Notes: generated by a model from the sequence alone, not told the origin. DNA of 64,000 nt from Pseudomonas khavaziana (GCF_019145205.1 NZ_JAHSTT010000014.1:78062-142061); one strand, 5' to 3'. Shown: positions 55,746 to 64,000, numbered from the stretch's first letter. Numbers and translations: made by a program.

Positions 55746-56191
55746 AGTTGTGGATTCTGCGCCACGGTGAGGCCCAAGGGCACGCCCGCACCGACGCCGA
55801 ACGTAACCTCACCGAGCATGGGCGCGCCGAAGTATTGCGCAGCGCGGCGCACCTGATTGGCCAGCCCCTCAGCGCCATCATTGCCAGCCCCTATGTGCGG
55901 GCGCAGCAGACGGCGCAATTGGTGCGCGAAGCGTTGGCGTTTGAGCCGGACATCCGCACGGTGCCGTGGCTGACGCCCGACGGTAACCCGCTGCAGGTAC
56001 TGGAAAACCTCGATACCGACGACAACGTGCTGCTGGTCAGCCACCAACCCCTGGTGGGCAGCCTGATCAGCTTCCTGTTGCACGGGCATCAGCGCCAGCC
56101 GCAGCCGATGTACACGGCCAGCCTCGCAGAGCTTGAGGGCGACTTTCCGCTGGCCGGCTTGATGAGCCTGGTCGGTGTGAAGAGTCCCTAA
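55742..56191 (+). CDS. sixA: Phosphohistidine phosphatase SixA
   Basis: A 149-residue histidine-phosphatase-family enzyme. MKLWILRHGEA gives the catalytic Arg7-His8-Gly; TEHGRAEV, ASPYVRAQQTA and LVSHQPLVGSL complete the phosphate pocket. SixA removes phosphate from histidine of phosphotransfer proteins (in E. coli ArcB and the nitrogen PTS). ATGA overlap with the DUF4389 gene places it in the gpsA transcript. Confidence 0.9.
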   Translation: MKLWILRHGEAQGHARTDAERNLTEHGRAEVLRSAAHLIGQPLSAIIASPYVRAQQTAQLVREALAFEPDIRTVPWLTPDGNPLQVLENLDTDDNVLLVSHQPLVGSLISFLLHGHQRQPQPMYTASLAELEGDFPLAGLMSLVGVKSP

Positions 56192-56248
56192 TATAGGTAT
56201 TTACACAGCGTTGGTGCGACGCTGGACCTGTGGCCTGACGACGATCTA

Positions 56249-56340
56249 AATGTGGGAGGGGGCTTGCCCCGATGGCGGTGGGTCAGCTCCAGATGCATTT
56301 GCTGACACTCCCTCATCGGGAGCAAGCCCCCTCCCACATT
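56249..56340. repeat. REPIN (GTGGGAGGGGG class) after sixA
   Basis: AATGTGGGAGGGGGCTTGCC and GCAAGCCCCCTCCCACATT inverted. The first half lacks one T of the usual GCTTGCTCCC. The 338-bp gap between sixA and the acyl-CoA synthetase gene holds this REPIN and a 32-bp palindrome. Confidence 0.9.
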
Positions 56341-56470
56341 GGATCTTCACTGTCTTGAGCATGTCGTTCGCTTGACTGGCCGACGCCGCGCCAAAATCAT
56401 GTTGATGCCTAAGCCCGACGCAGCCTTCTAGCCTATTGCTCCAGCAGGCCGTTGCCTTTGTATGTGCTAT

Positions 56471-56502
56471 ACAGTCAACCAAGCAAGTGCTTGGTTGACT
56501 GT
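56471..56502. promoter_or_regulatory. 32-bp perfect palindrome, probable operator of the acyl-CoA synthetase gene
   Basis: ACAGTCAACCAAGCA and TGCTTGGTTGACTGT are 15-bp perfect inverted arms around AG. The site ends 27 bases before the start codon. CAAGCA-type symmetry recurs in operators of TetR-family repressors of fatty-acid and acyl-CoA genes; the regulator is not in the window. Confidence 0.7.
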
Positions 56503-56529
56503 TTGGCGGATCACAAAGGAGCGCGTCCC

Positions 56530-58179
56530 ATGCCTGTCGCTTTTCGTTTGCCGTTGCAGGTTTTCTTCGAGCGTGAAGCGCGGCACCCGCGCAAGGTCTT
56601 TCTGGTGCAACCTATCGAGGGCGGCGAGGTGCAGACCCTGACCTGGGGTGATGTCGGCCACCAGGCCCGGTGCGCCGCCCATTGGCTGCGTGGCCGGGAG
56701 TTGCCCCAGGGCTCGCACATCGCCCTGATCTCAAAAAACTGTGCGCACTGGATCATCGCCGACCTGGCCATCTGGATGGCCGGGCATGTCTCGGTGCCGC
56801 TCTATCCCAACCTCACCGCCGACTCCGTTGCCCACGTGCTGACCCATTCCGAGGCGGCGTTGGCGTTGATCGGCAAGCTGGATGACTGGCCGGCAATGGC
56901 GCCGGGTATTCCAGCGGGTGTGCCGACCATCAGCCTGCCGCTGTGCCCGGCTGGGAGGTTCGATTTCAGTTGGGCGGACCTGCAAGCTTGTTCACCGATC
57001 CAGGACAACCCCGAACCTCTTGCCCCGACATTGGCCACCATTGTCTATACCTCCGGGACGACCGGGCTGCCCAAAGGCGTGATGCACACGTTCGGTGCCC
57101 TGGGCTTTGCCGCTACTCGCGGCACCGAGTTGTTTGGCCTGGGAGAAGAAGACCGGCTGCTATCCTACCTGCCGCTGTGTCATGTGGCCGAACGCATGTT
57201 TGTGGAAATGGCCTCGATCTACACCGGGCAAACCGTGTTTTTTGCGCAAAGCCTGGAGACCTTCCTCACCGATTTGCGCAGGGCACGGCCGACCGCCTTG
57301 TTTGGTGTGCCGCGTATCTGGACCAAATTCCAACTGGGGGTCTACGCCAAGCTCCCGGAAAAGCGCCTCGAGACCCTGCTGCGCCTGCCGTTCATCGGCA
57401 AGCGCGTGGGCCATAAAGTGCTGGCGGGCCTGGGGCTGGATGCGCTGCGCATTGCCTTGTCCGGCGCGGCACCGGTGCCCGAGGCGCTGTTGCGCTGGTA
57501 TCAGCGCCTGGGCCTGGATGTGCTGGAGGTGTATGGCATGAGCGAAAACTGTGGTTATTCCCATGTGTGTACCCCGGGTGCACAGAAGCTAGGCTGGATC
57601 GGCCTGCCATGCCCTGGCGTGGAAGTGCGCATCGATCCGGCGGGCGAGGTGCAGGTGCGCAGCGGCGCGACCATGCTGGGCTATTTCAAGGACCCGCAGA
57701 AAACCGCTGAAACGCTCACCGGGGACGGCTTCCTGCGAACCGGTGACAAGGGCGAGCAGGACGCTGACGGTCGCCTGCGCCTGACCGGGCGCCTCAAGGA
57801 AATCTTCAAGACCAGCAAAGGCAAATACGTAGCCCCGGCACCGATTGAAAATCGTCTGGCCGAACATGCGCGCATCGAACAAGTCTGTGTGCTCGGAGAG
57901 GGGCTCGCCGCGCCGATTGGGCTTTGTGTGTTGTCGGCGCCGCATGGGGACCACCGAACCCTTGGCGCCGGTCTCGAACATTGGCTGGAACAGGTCAATG
58001 CTGCCCTGGATAAACATGAGCGCCTGCGTCAACTGGTGGTGGTGAAAGACAGTTGGGCGGTGGAAAACGGCTTCCTGACCCCGACCTTGAAGATCAAGCG
58101 CAACGTGATCGAGTCGACGTACGGGGCACATTTGCAGGCATGGAGCGCGCGCACCGAAACCGTTCTGTGGCAGGATTAG
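56530..58179 (+). CDS. AMP-binding acyl-CoA synthetase (long-chain type)
   Basis: A 549-residue ANL-superfamily enzyme that activates a carboxylic acid with ATP to acyl-AMP and then acyl-CoA. P-loop motif IVYTSGTTGLPKGV at about 178-191; LEVYGMSENCG (A5); GFLRTGDKGEQDADGRLRLTGR (A7/A8 with the hinge), though the A7 Asp-Ile is Asp-Lys here; KTSKGKYVAPAPIE. It looks like the FadD15/long-chain group. AGGAG lies before ATG 56530. The thioesterase gene follows after 30 bases. Confidence 0.9.
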   Translation: MPVAFRLPLQVFFEREARHPRKVFLVQPIEGGEVQTLTWGDVGHQARCAAHWLRGRELPQGSHIALISKNCAHWIIADLAIWMAGHVSVPLYPNLTADSVAHVLTHSEAALALIGKLDDWPAMAPGIPAGVPTISLPLCPAGRFDFSWADLQACSPIQDNPEPLAPTLATIVYTSGTTGLPKGVMHTFGALGFAATRGTELFGLGEEDRLLSYLPLCHVAERMFVEMASIYTGQTVFFAQSLETFLTDLRRARPTALFGVPRIWTKFQLGVYAKLPEKRLETLLRLPFIGKRVGHKVLAGLGLDALRIALSGAAPVPEALLRWYQRLGLDVLEVYGMSENCGYSHVCTPGAQKLGWIGLPCPGVEVRIDPAGEVQVRSGATMLGYFKDPQKTAETLTGDGFLRTGDKGEQDADGRLRLTGRLKEIFKTSKGKYVAPAPIENRLAEHARIEQVCVLGEGLAAPIGLCVLSAPHGDHRTLGAGLEHWLEQVNAALDKHERLRQLVVVKDSWAVENGFLTPTLKIKRNVIESTYGAHLQAWSARTETVLWQD

Positions 58180-58209
58180 GCACGTAATAAAATCAACAAG
58201 GACAATCCT

Positions 58210-58653
58210 ATGAGCCTGTGGCGCACCCAACCGAATATCGAACAACTCAATGCGATGCAGAAAAACACCATTGGCGAGTTGCTGGATATTCGTTTCGAAA
58301 GCTTCGACGACGAATCCCTCACCGCCAGCATGGTGGTCGATCACCGCACCCATCAGCCTTACGGGCTGTTGCACGGCGGCGCCTCGGTGGTGCTGGCCGA
58401 GAGTGTCGGCTCCATGGCGGCCTACCTGTGCATCGACGCGAGCAAATTCTATTGCGTGGGCCTGGAGGTCAACGCCAACCACCTGCGCGGTGTGCGCAGC
58501 GGGCGGGTAACGGCAGTGGCCAAGGCCATTCATATCGGGCGCACGACCCAGGTGTGGGACATCCGCCTGAGCAGCGACGATGGCAAGGCCAGTTGTATCT
58601 CGCGCCTGACTATGGCCGTGGTGCCGCTGGGCGAAAAGCCGCCGGCGCGATAG
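58210..58653 (+). CDS. Acyl-CoA thioesterase, YdiI/MenI type
   Basis: A 147-residue hotdog thioesterase. The catalytic helix GLLHGGASVVLAESVGSMAA has the Glu (about residue 64) that defines the YdiI / 4-hydroxybenzoyl-CoA thioesterase (Arthrobacter) type, followed by VGLEVNANHLRGVRSG. Pairing with an acyl-CoA synthetase suggests a CoA-release or editing cycle for a shared substrate (inference). Confidence 0.9.
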   Translation: MSLWRTQPNIEQLNAMQKNTIGELLDIRFESFDDESLTASMVVDHRTHQPYGLLHGGASVVLAESVGSMAAYLCIDASKFYCVGLEVNANHLRGVRSGRVTAVAKAIHIGRTTQVWDIRLSSDDGKASCISRLTMAVVPLGEKPPAR

Positions 58654-58750
58654 GCGTGGCGTGAGTGTCATCATTCCTGGCAGTTACGGTCATTGCTGGA
58701 GCCTGCCGCCTTAGTGACAATCCACCTCTGTTTTTGTTGATGGAACCTGT

Positions 58751-59554
58751 ATGCCGCAGCACGTGTTTTTTACCCACGCCAATGGCTTTCCATCGGCCAC
58801 CTACGGCAAGCTGTTTGCCGCCCTGGCCCCGGAATATGCGGTAGCGCATCTGCCGCAGCACGGTCACGACCCCAGGTTCCCGGTGGATGATAACTGGCAG
58901 AACCTGGTGGATGAGCTGATCCACCACCTGGAGCAGCAGCCCGAGCCTGTGTGGGGCGTGGGCCATTCCCTCGGAGGCGTGCTGCACCTGCACGCGGCCA
59001 TGCGTTGCCCGCAGTTGTACCGGGGCGTGGTAATGCTGGATTCGCCGGTGCTGACCCGAGCCGACCGCTGGGTGATCCGTGCCGCCAAGCGTTTTGGCTT
59101 TATCGACCGCCTGACGCCGGCTGGGCGCACCCTCGGCCGCCGTGAAGAGTTCTCCGATCTTGATGCTGCACGCAGCTATTTTGCCGGCAAGACCCTGTTT
59201 CGTGGCTTCGATCCCGATTGTTTTGACGCGTACCTGCAACATGGCCTGCAGCAAGTGGGCGACCGCCTGCGCCTGCGGTTCGATCCGGCCACCGAAATCA
59301 GCATCTATCGCGGCGTGCCCCACACCAGCCCGGGCCAGGTGCGCCAATTGAAGGTGCCGCTGGCGGTGGTGCGTGGGCGCCAGAGTCGTGTGGTGATGCG
59401 CCACCATGCCAGCGGCGTCGACCGCCTGCCCATGGGCGAAATGCTCACCATGCCGGGCGGCCATATGTTCCCTCTGGAACGCCCCCAGGACACCGCCACC
59501 TTGATCAAGAACCTGTTCGCCCGTTGGCAAGCCCGCGAGCGCAGTTGCGCATGA
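58751..59554 (+). CDS. Alpha/beta hydrolase
   Basis: A 267-residue cytoplasmic hydrolase. VFFTHANGFPSATYGKLFAAL starts the fold with the oxyanion HANG; GVGHSLGGVLHLH is the nucleophile elbow; VVRGRQSRVV is the acid-strand region and MPGGHMFPLERP brings the catalytic His. The substrate is unknown. It overlaps the next hydrolase gene by four bases. Confidence 0.87.
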   Translation: MPQHVFFTHANGFPSATYGKLFAALAPEYAVAHLPQHGHDPRFPVDDNWQNLVDELIHHLEQQPEPVWGVGHSLGGVLHLHAAMRCPQLYRGVVMLDSPVLTRADRWVIRAAKRFGFIDRLTPAGRTLGRREEFSDLDAARSYFAGKTLFRGFDPDCFDAYLQHGLQQVGDRLRLRFDPATEISIYRGVPHTSPGQVRQLKVPLAVVRGRQSRVVMRHHASGVDRLPMGEMLTMPGGHMFPLERPQDTATLIKNLFARWQARERSCA

Positions 59555-60405
59555 GCACACCTGTCGAAGAAGTTCGCCTGAGGCTGCCGCACATTGAGTT
59601 GGCGGCTCATCTGTTCGGCCCCGAGGATGGCCTGCCGGTGATCGCCCTGCATGGCTGGCTGGACAACGCCAACAGCTTTGCGCGCCTGGCGCCGAAGCTG
59701 CATGGGTTGCGTATTGTTGCACTGGATCTGGCGGGGCACGGGCACTCGGACCATCGTCCGGCAGGGGCCGGGTACGCTTTGTGGGATTACGTCTATGACG
59801 TGTTGCAAGTGGCTGAACAGCTTGGCTGGAAACGTTTTGCATTACTTGGCCACTCCCTGGGTGCCATCGTCTCCCTGGTGTTGGCCGGGGCCTTGCCGGA
59901 GCGTGTGACGCGCCTGGGTTTGATCGATGGCGTGATCCCTCCGACCGCCAGCGCCGAGAACGCGGCCGAACGCCTGGGCATGGCCTTGCAGGCGCAAATG
60001 AGCCTGCAAGACAAGCGCAAACCTGTCTACGGCACGCTCGATCGAGCGGTGGAGGCGCGGATGAAGGGCATGGTGGCGGTCAGTCGTGAAGCCGCAGAAC
60101 TGCTGGCCCAGCGCGGCCTGATGCCAGTGCCGGGCGGTTACACCTGGCGCAGCGACAGCCGCCTGACCTTGGCATCGCCGACGCGCCTGACCGATGAGCA
60201 GGCCATGGCTTTCGTAAGGCGCGTAGGTTGCCCTACGCAGTTGGTGGTCGCGTCTGACGGCATGTTGGCGAAACATTCCGAATTGCTTTCCCAGCTTCCC
60301 TTCACCGTTACCACGCTGCCAGGCGGCCATCATTTACACCTGAATGACGAGTCCGGCGCCGCTCTTGTTGCAGACTGTTTCAATCGGTTCTTCTCCACGC
60401 CTTGA
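59551..60405 (+). CDS. Alpha/beta hydrolase, coupled to the previous one
   Basis: A 284-residue hydrolase. ALHGWLDNANSFARLAPKL (oxyanion region), LDLAGHGHSDHRP, LLGHSLGAIVSLVLAG (nucleophile Ser) and LPGGHHLHLND (His) make a complete fold. It begins at the ATGA overlap with the first hydrolase. Two such hydrolases in a row also occur at the equivalent place in P. aeruginosa. Confidence 0.88.
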   Translation: MSTPVEEVRLRLPHIELAAHLFGPEDGLPVIALHGWLDNANSFARLAPKLHGLRIVALDLAGHGHSDHRPAGAGYALWDYVYDVLQVAEQLGWKRFALLGHSLGAIVSLVLAGALPERVTRLGLIDGVIPPTASAENAAERLGMALQAQMSLQDKRKPVYGTLDRAVEARMKGMVAVSREAAELLAQRGLMPVPGGYTWRSDSRLTLASPTRLTDEQAMAFVRRVGCPTQLVVASDGMLAKHSELLSQLPFTVTTLPGGHHLHLNDESGAALVADCFNRFFSTP

Positions 60406-60454
60406 CTTGGCGGGGTCAACTGCCGAGGCTGGGCGGATTGAAAGGGAGTCAACC

Positions 60455-60511
60455 ATGTACACACTCAATACCGCTGTCACCCCCATTGGCCAGGACTCAT
60501 TGATCCGATGA
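60455..60511 (+). CDS. 18-residue leader ORF coupled to the DUF4892 gene
   Basis: MYTLNTAVTPIGQDSLIR then TGA. It has a strong ribosome site (AAGGGAG, six bases before ATG) and its stop overlaps the next ATG in the form ATGA at 60508-60511, in a different frame. The DUF4892 gene itself has only a weak site. It may serve translational coupling; whether the peptide has a role is unknown. Confidence 0.5.
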   Translation: MYTLNTAVTPIGQDSLIR

Positions 60512-61326
60512 GCCTGGGTAAAGGATATCTCCGGGCCCTTGGCCTTTGCTGTTTCAGCCCCCTGGTGTTCGCCGCTGACGTGCCAGGTAGCCAGGATCTG
60601 CCTGCCGTGGCCCGCCAGGTTGACGCGCAGATCGTCGATTATCGCCCCGCCGAAGAAAAGGAACGCATCTACCCCATGGGCGCGATCCGCAAGATCAGCG
60701 GCCAGTTGCGCTACGAGGGCCAGGCCACCGCGCGCGGCCAAGCCACTGCAATCACCTATGAACTGCCCGCCGAGCACAGCTCCAGCGCGGCCTTCACGGC
60801 AACGCGCGAAGCCTTGCAGGCCAACGGTGCGCAATTGCTGTTCTGGTGCCAGGCCCGCGATTGCGGCGAAAGCAGCCTGTGGGCCAATGAAGTGTTCGGC
60901 AACGCCAAGCTGGTGGGGGCCGACGGTCAGCAGGAGTACTTGCTGCTGCGCCTGGCCGCTCCGCAGGACAATTCCCTGATCGCGCTGTACGGCATTACCC
61001 GCGGTAACCGTCGCGCTTACCTGCATGTCGAGCAACTCGACGCCAGCGCGCCTTTGGGTAACCTGCTGCCGACTTCGGCCACCCTGTTGCGTGAACTGAA
61101 AAGCATCGGCGAGCTGGACTTCCCGGCGCTGGGTGCCGAACCTGACGCCACGTGGCTGACCTTGATTTCCCGCGGCCTGAACCTCGATACCACCTTGCGT
61201 ATCAGCCTGACCGGGCCGAACGCCGAAGCCTGGCGCCAGGGACTGATCGATGCCGGCGTGCGCGCTGCCCGCCTGGAAACCGGCACCGGTGACGCTAAGG
61301 GATTGCACCTGCATCTGATACGCTGA
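60508..61326 (+). CDS. DUF4892-family secreted protein
   Basis: A 272-residue protein with a signal peptide ending near LVFA|ADV. It matches the DUF4892 family layout: DLPAVARQVDAQIVDYRPAEEKERIYPMG split across about 28-57, a middle FWCQARDCGESSLWANEVF with two cysteines, then LLLRLAAPQ and an OmpA-like second half (LRELKSIGELDF, RISLTGPNAEAW). Function unknown. It is coupled to a short leader ORF. Confidence 0.85.
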   Translation: MSLGKGYLRALGLCCFSPLVFAADVPGSQDLPAVARQVDAQIVDYRPAEEKERIYPMGAIRKISGQLRYEGQATARGQATAITYELPAEHSSSAAFTATREALQANGAQLLFWCQARDCGESSLWANEVFGNAKLVGADGQQEYLLLRLAAPQDNSLIALYGITRGNRRAYLHVEQLDASAPLGNLLPTSATLLRELKSIGELDFPALGAEPDATWLTLISRGLNLDTTLRISLTGPNAEAWRQGLIDAGVRAARLETGTGDAKGLHLHLIR

Positions 61327-61398
61327 CCTTTATCAGGCGAACGGACCCGCGCCGTTCGCCTAAGCTCTCCTCCAATAGCCTTAGTCTCGAGATACCCG

Positions 61399-62463
61399 AT
61401 GCTCAATAACGATCGCCTGCTGGTGCAAATCCTGCTGCTGGTGCTGTTCGGTGCCAGCTTCTGGGTCATGGCGCCGTTCTGGTCGGCGCTGTTCTGGGGT
61501 GCGGTGCTGGCGTTTGCCAGTTGGCCGCTGATGCGTTTGCTCACGCGTTGGCTGGGCGGCCGCGAGTCCCTTGCCGCCGGCATCCTGACCCTGGGCTGGA
61601 TGTTGCTGGTGGCGGTGCCGCTGGTATGGCTGGGGTTCAACCTGGCCGACCATGTGCGCGATGCCGTGGCGCTGATCAAGGACATCCAGGTCGACGGCTT
61701 GCCCGAGGCGCCGACCTGGCTGGGTTCGATTCCGTTAGTCGGCGAGCGCCTGGTGGGAATGTGGGACAGCATCGATCAACAAGGCGCGGCGCTGATGGTC
61801 AGCATCAAGCCGTACCTCGGCCAGGTCGGCAATTGGCTGCTGGCACGCAGTGCGCAAATTGGCGGCGGCATTCTCGAGCTGACCCTGAGCCTGGTCTTCG
61901 TATTCTTTTTCTACCGTGACGGGCCGCGCCTGGCGATGTTTGTGCACCGCCTGCTGGAGCGCCTGATCGGCGAGCGCGCCGGCTATTACATCGAACTGGT
62001 GGCCGGCACCGTGCAACGGGTGGTCAACGGTGTGATCGGCACCGCAGCGGCCCAGGCCCTGCTGGCCCTGATCGGCTTCCTGATTGCCGGCGTGCCGGGT
62101 GCGCTGGTGCTGGGTATTGTCACCTTCCTGCTCAGCCTGATCCCCATGGGCCCGCCGCTGGTGTGGATCCCGGCTACGGCCTGGCTGGCGTGGAAGGGCG
62201 ACTACACCTACGCCGTATTCCTGGGTGTGTGGGGCACGTTCGTGATCAGCGGCGTGGACAACGTGCTCAAGCCGTACCTGATCAGCCGTGGTGGCAACCT
62301 GCCGCTGGTGATCGTGCTGCTGGGCGTGTTTGGTGGCTTGATAGCGTTCGGCTTTATCGGCCTGTTTATCGGCCCGACCTTGCTGGCAGTGGCCTACAGC
62401 CTGCTGACCGACTGGAGCGCCACTCAGGCGCAAGTCCGTCGCGAGGACAAACCCTGTAACTGA
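61399..62463 (+). CDS. AI-2E/PerM-family permease (YdiK-like)
   Basis: A 354-residue membrane protein with about eight helices. It opens with two helices (LLVQILLLVLFGASFWVMAP, then around 30-50); the conserved core is LVFVFFFYRDGPRLAMF, VVNGVIGTAAAQALLALIGFLIAGVPGALVLG, split around 205-235, and ISRGGNLPLVIVLLGVFGGL. The family is called AI-2E after TqsA, but most members have other or unknown substrates. Confidence 0.88.
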   Translation: MLNNDRLLVQILLLVLFGASFWVMAPFWSALFWGAVLAFASWPLMRLLTRWLGGRESLAAGILTLGWMLLVAVPLVWLGFNLADHVRDAVALIKDIQVDGLPEAPTWLGSIPLVGERLVGMWDSIDQQGAALMVSIKPYLGQVGNWLLARSAQIGGGILELTLSLVFVFFFYRDGPRLAMFVHRLLERLIGERAGYYIELVAGTVQRVVNGVIGTAAAQALLALIGFLIAGVPGALVLGIVTFLLSLIPMGPPLVWIPATAWLAWKGDYTYAVFLGVWGTFVISGVDNVLKPYLISRGGNLPLVIVLLGVFGGLIAFGFIGLFIGPTLLAVAYSLLTDWSATQAQVRREDKPCN

Positions 62464-62518
62464 GGCGTTCAGGCGCGGGGCCGCCACATGACGGTGGTCA
62501 GCCCGCCGCCTGTGTTTC

Positions 62519-62640
62519 TTACAGGCTCAAGCTCGCCGCTTCCCTGGCAATCGTCACGCCCAGGCCGACGCCACCCGAGTTGCGGTTGCGTGAGCGCTCG
62601 GATGACCAGCGCGTCGCGGCTGTCTCTCGGGCATTTGATC
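62519..62640 (-). pseudogene. Relic of a histidine kinase C-terminus
   Basis: On the minus strand, one frame reads ARETAATRWSSERSRNRN then SGGVGLGVTIAREAASL and stops at TAA (62519-62521). The SGGVGLG-x-x-IAR part is the G2 box of the HATPase domain of sensor kinases, in its usual setting after a W/F-x-S-x-x-SR stretch. Nothing else of a kinase remains, so it seems a gene fossil between the permease gene and pyrF. Confidence 0.5.
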
Positions 62641-62725
62641 AGTATTTACCGATCATCGGATCCCGCAACGGCGCTGCTTGCGCTACAATCCGCGCCGATT
62701 TCGACTTGCCTGAGAGCCTATTCCA

Positions 62726-63424
62726 ATGTCCGTCTGCCAGACTCCTATCATCGTCGCCCTGGATTACCCCACCCGTGACGCCGCACTGAAGCTGGCTGAC
62801 CAGTTGGACCCCAAGCTTTGCCGGGTCAAGGTCGGCAAGGAACTGTTCACCAGTTGCGCGGCTGAAATTGTCGGCACCTTGCGCGACAAAGGCTTCGAAG
62901 TGTTCCTCGACCTGAAATTCCACGATATTCCCAACACCACGGCGATGGCGGTGAAGGCTGCGGCCGAGATGGGGGTGTGGATGGTCAATGTGCACTGCTC
63001 CGGTGGCCTGCGCATGATGAGCGCGTGCCGCGAAGTGCTGGAACAACGCAGCGGTCCGAAACCGCTGCTGATCGGCGTGACTGTGCTGACCAGCATGGAG
63101 CGCGAAGACCTGGCCGGCATTGGCCTGGATATCGAGCCCCAGGAGCAGGTCTTGCGCCTGGCGGCCCTGGCGCAGAAAGCCGGCCTGGACGGCCTGGTGT
63201 GCTCGGCCCTGGAAGCCCAGGCCCTGAAGAACGCCCACCCCTCGTTGCAACTGGTGACGCCGGGGATTCGCCCGGCGGGCAGTGCCCAGGATGACCAGCG
63301 CCGTATCCTGACCCCGCGCCAGGCGTTGGATGCGGGCTCTGACTATCTGGTGATCGGTCGTCCGATCAGCCAGGCGGCGGATCCTGCCAAAGCGTTGGCC
63401 GCAGTGGTTGCCGAAATCGCCTGA
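62726..63424 (+). CDS. pyrF: Orotidine 5'-phosphate decarboxylase
   Basis: A 232-residue TIM-barrel enzyme for the last step of UMP synthesis. The catalytic K-D-x-K array is intact: LCRVKVGKELF, VFLDLKFHDIPNT and MVNVHCSGG. LVTPGIRPAGSAQDDQRR is the phosphate-gripper loop and YLVIGRPIS ends the barrel. It is the last gene before the repeat at the right edge. Confidence 0.96.
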   Translation: MSVCQTPIIVALDYPTRDAALKLADQLDPKLCRVKVGKELFTSCAAEIVGTLRDKGFEVFLDLKFHDIPNTTAMAVKAAAEMGVWMVNVHCSGGLRMMSACREVLEQRSGPKPLLIGVTVLTSMEREDLAGIGLDIEPQEQVLRLAALAQKAGLDGLVCSALEAQALKNAHPSLQLVTPGIRPAGSAQDDQRRILTPRQALDAGSDYLVIGRPISQAADPAKALAAVVAEIA

Positions 63425-63448
63425 TACTCAAGTGAGCACTGTAAAAAA

Positions 63449-64000
63449 TGTGGGAGTCACCACCACATCTTCGATGTGACGCTGTCGCGCAGCAAACTTG
63501 GGAGCTTGCTCCCGGGGCGGCCTGACAGCCGAGCAGGATGTTGGTTTTCGTCCTCGGTACATATCCGTTACTTGGGCAACGGCCACTTATGGTTCCGCTC
63601 TTACAGCGGCTCACTTTTGAACAGCCGGAATGCCGGCCCAGGCAAAAGTAAGCAAAACGCTCTTGCCCCACCACTCGGCCCCTCGCCTAGGCTCGGTGTG
63701 CCCTCACTCCGGCTTCAAGCCTGCGTTCGGCCAGCGTGGTTTAACGGGGCGCCTAAGGTCAAAAGCAAGATCAAGAGCGACTCGCTGCGCATCGCAGATA
63801 CGCCGGCGGCGCTTTTGCTTTTCTGTAGGAGCGAGCTTGCTCGCGAAAAACCTGAGAACGCCGCGTTCTTTCTGGTTTCCCGTGTCATCGTTAACGACCT
63901 TCGCGGGCAAGCCCGCTCCCACAGGGGTACTCGCACGCTTCAACGATCAGGTCGGCTATAAGGCCGCCTCGCTGTGTTTTTGATCTTAGGCGCCCCGTTA
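63449..64000. repeat. Composite inverted-repeat element, copy D (cut by window end)
   Basis: Left flank (TCACCACATCTTCGATGTGA inside a broken REP), first arm at 63557-63764 and the start of the second, inverted arm from 63977 (TTTTGATCTTAGGCGCCCCG). The 212-bp centre is the reverse complement of the centre of the 23-kb element. The first arm has no hairpin cassette: the DNA reads CACTCCGGCTTCAAGCCTGC straight through. No gene is called in these 576 bases. Confidence 0.85.
63824..63923. repeat. REPIN at the centre of copy D
   Basis: TGTAGGAGCGAGCTTGCTCG and CGGGCAAGCCCGCTCCCACA. It is nearly identical to the REPIN at 23320-23419 but in the opposite orientation. Confidence 0.88.

Noticed and set aside
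63366..63983. Open frames of 70-160 codons at the right edge
   Set aside because: Same repeat family as above; coding-like length comes from GC bias.

Overview
The window looks like chromosomal DNA of a Pseudomonas of the P. fluorescens group. The evidence is the GC-rich coding style, gene orders known from Pseudomonas (pyk-ttuD-glxR-hyi-gcl; sdhCDAB-sucAB-lpdG-sucCD-braB; htpG, fabBA, gpsA blocks), and many short palindromic REP doublets (REPINs) of two classes, core GTGGGAGGGGGCTTGCTCCC and core GTAGGAGCGAGCTTGCTCGC. No tRNA, rRNA, CRISPR array, insertion sequence or phage gene was seen.

Layout. 1-1.5 kb: the 3' part of a proline-rich tandem-repeat protein with a serralysin-type RTX C-terminus, broken by a 2-base deletion in one repeat. 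1.6-5.9 kb: MFS exporter, sulfate-binding protein, Kv-type potassium channel, urea transporter. 6-13.9 kb: glyoxylate-to-pyruvate module (gcl, hyi, glxR, glycerate kinase, pyruvate kinase), a divergent GlcG-like gene and a TetR regulator. 14-19.4 kb: YedI-like protein, MlaA-like protein with an overlapping alpha/beta hydrolase, small membrane protein, membrane-bound GH17 enzyme. 19.6-22.7 kb: betaine-type binding protein, YjcH and the acetate symporter ActP. 22.8-23.9 kb: gene-free DNA holding a composite inverted-repeat element. 24-37 kb: citrate synthase, divergent from succinate dehydrogenase, 2-oxoglutarate dehydrogenase and succinyl-CoA synthetase genes. 37.4-47 kb: BraB, DUF599 protein, small lipoprotein, two thioesterases, HtpG, dienelactone hydrolase, pirin, OsmC-like protein, amidohydrolase. 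47-54 kb: fabB-fabA and a TonB receptor / binding protein / hybrid kinase operon. 54-63.4 kb: gpsA, DUF4389, sixA, acyl-CoA synthetase and thioesterase, two hydrolases, DUF4892, AI-2E-family permease, pyrF. The right edge carries a second copy of the composite repeat.

How the genes work together. Two metabolic blocks dominate. Gcl, Hyi, GlxR, glycerate kinase and pyruvate kinase carry glyoxylate to pyruvate through tartronate semialdehyde. The gltA and sdh-suc block supplies most of the TCA cycle. FabA and FabB make unsaturated fatty acids, and the acyl-CoA synthetase, thioesterases and GpsA touch lipid metabolism.

The most unusual material is not protein-coding. Composite inverted repeats at 22.9-23.8 kb and 63.4-64 kb have swappable hairpin segments and an internal REPIN, and comparing the copies shows a visible switch point that suggests recombination between the arms. 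Also notable are the frameshifted repeat protein, a pair of identical TTGTATACAA palindromes between gcl and the GlcG-like gene, a 32-bp operator-like palindrome before an acyl-CoA synthetase, an 18-codon leader ORF coupled to a DUF4892 gene, Hfq/Crc-like motifs at yjcH-actP, and a relic of a histidine kinase before pyrF.
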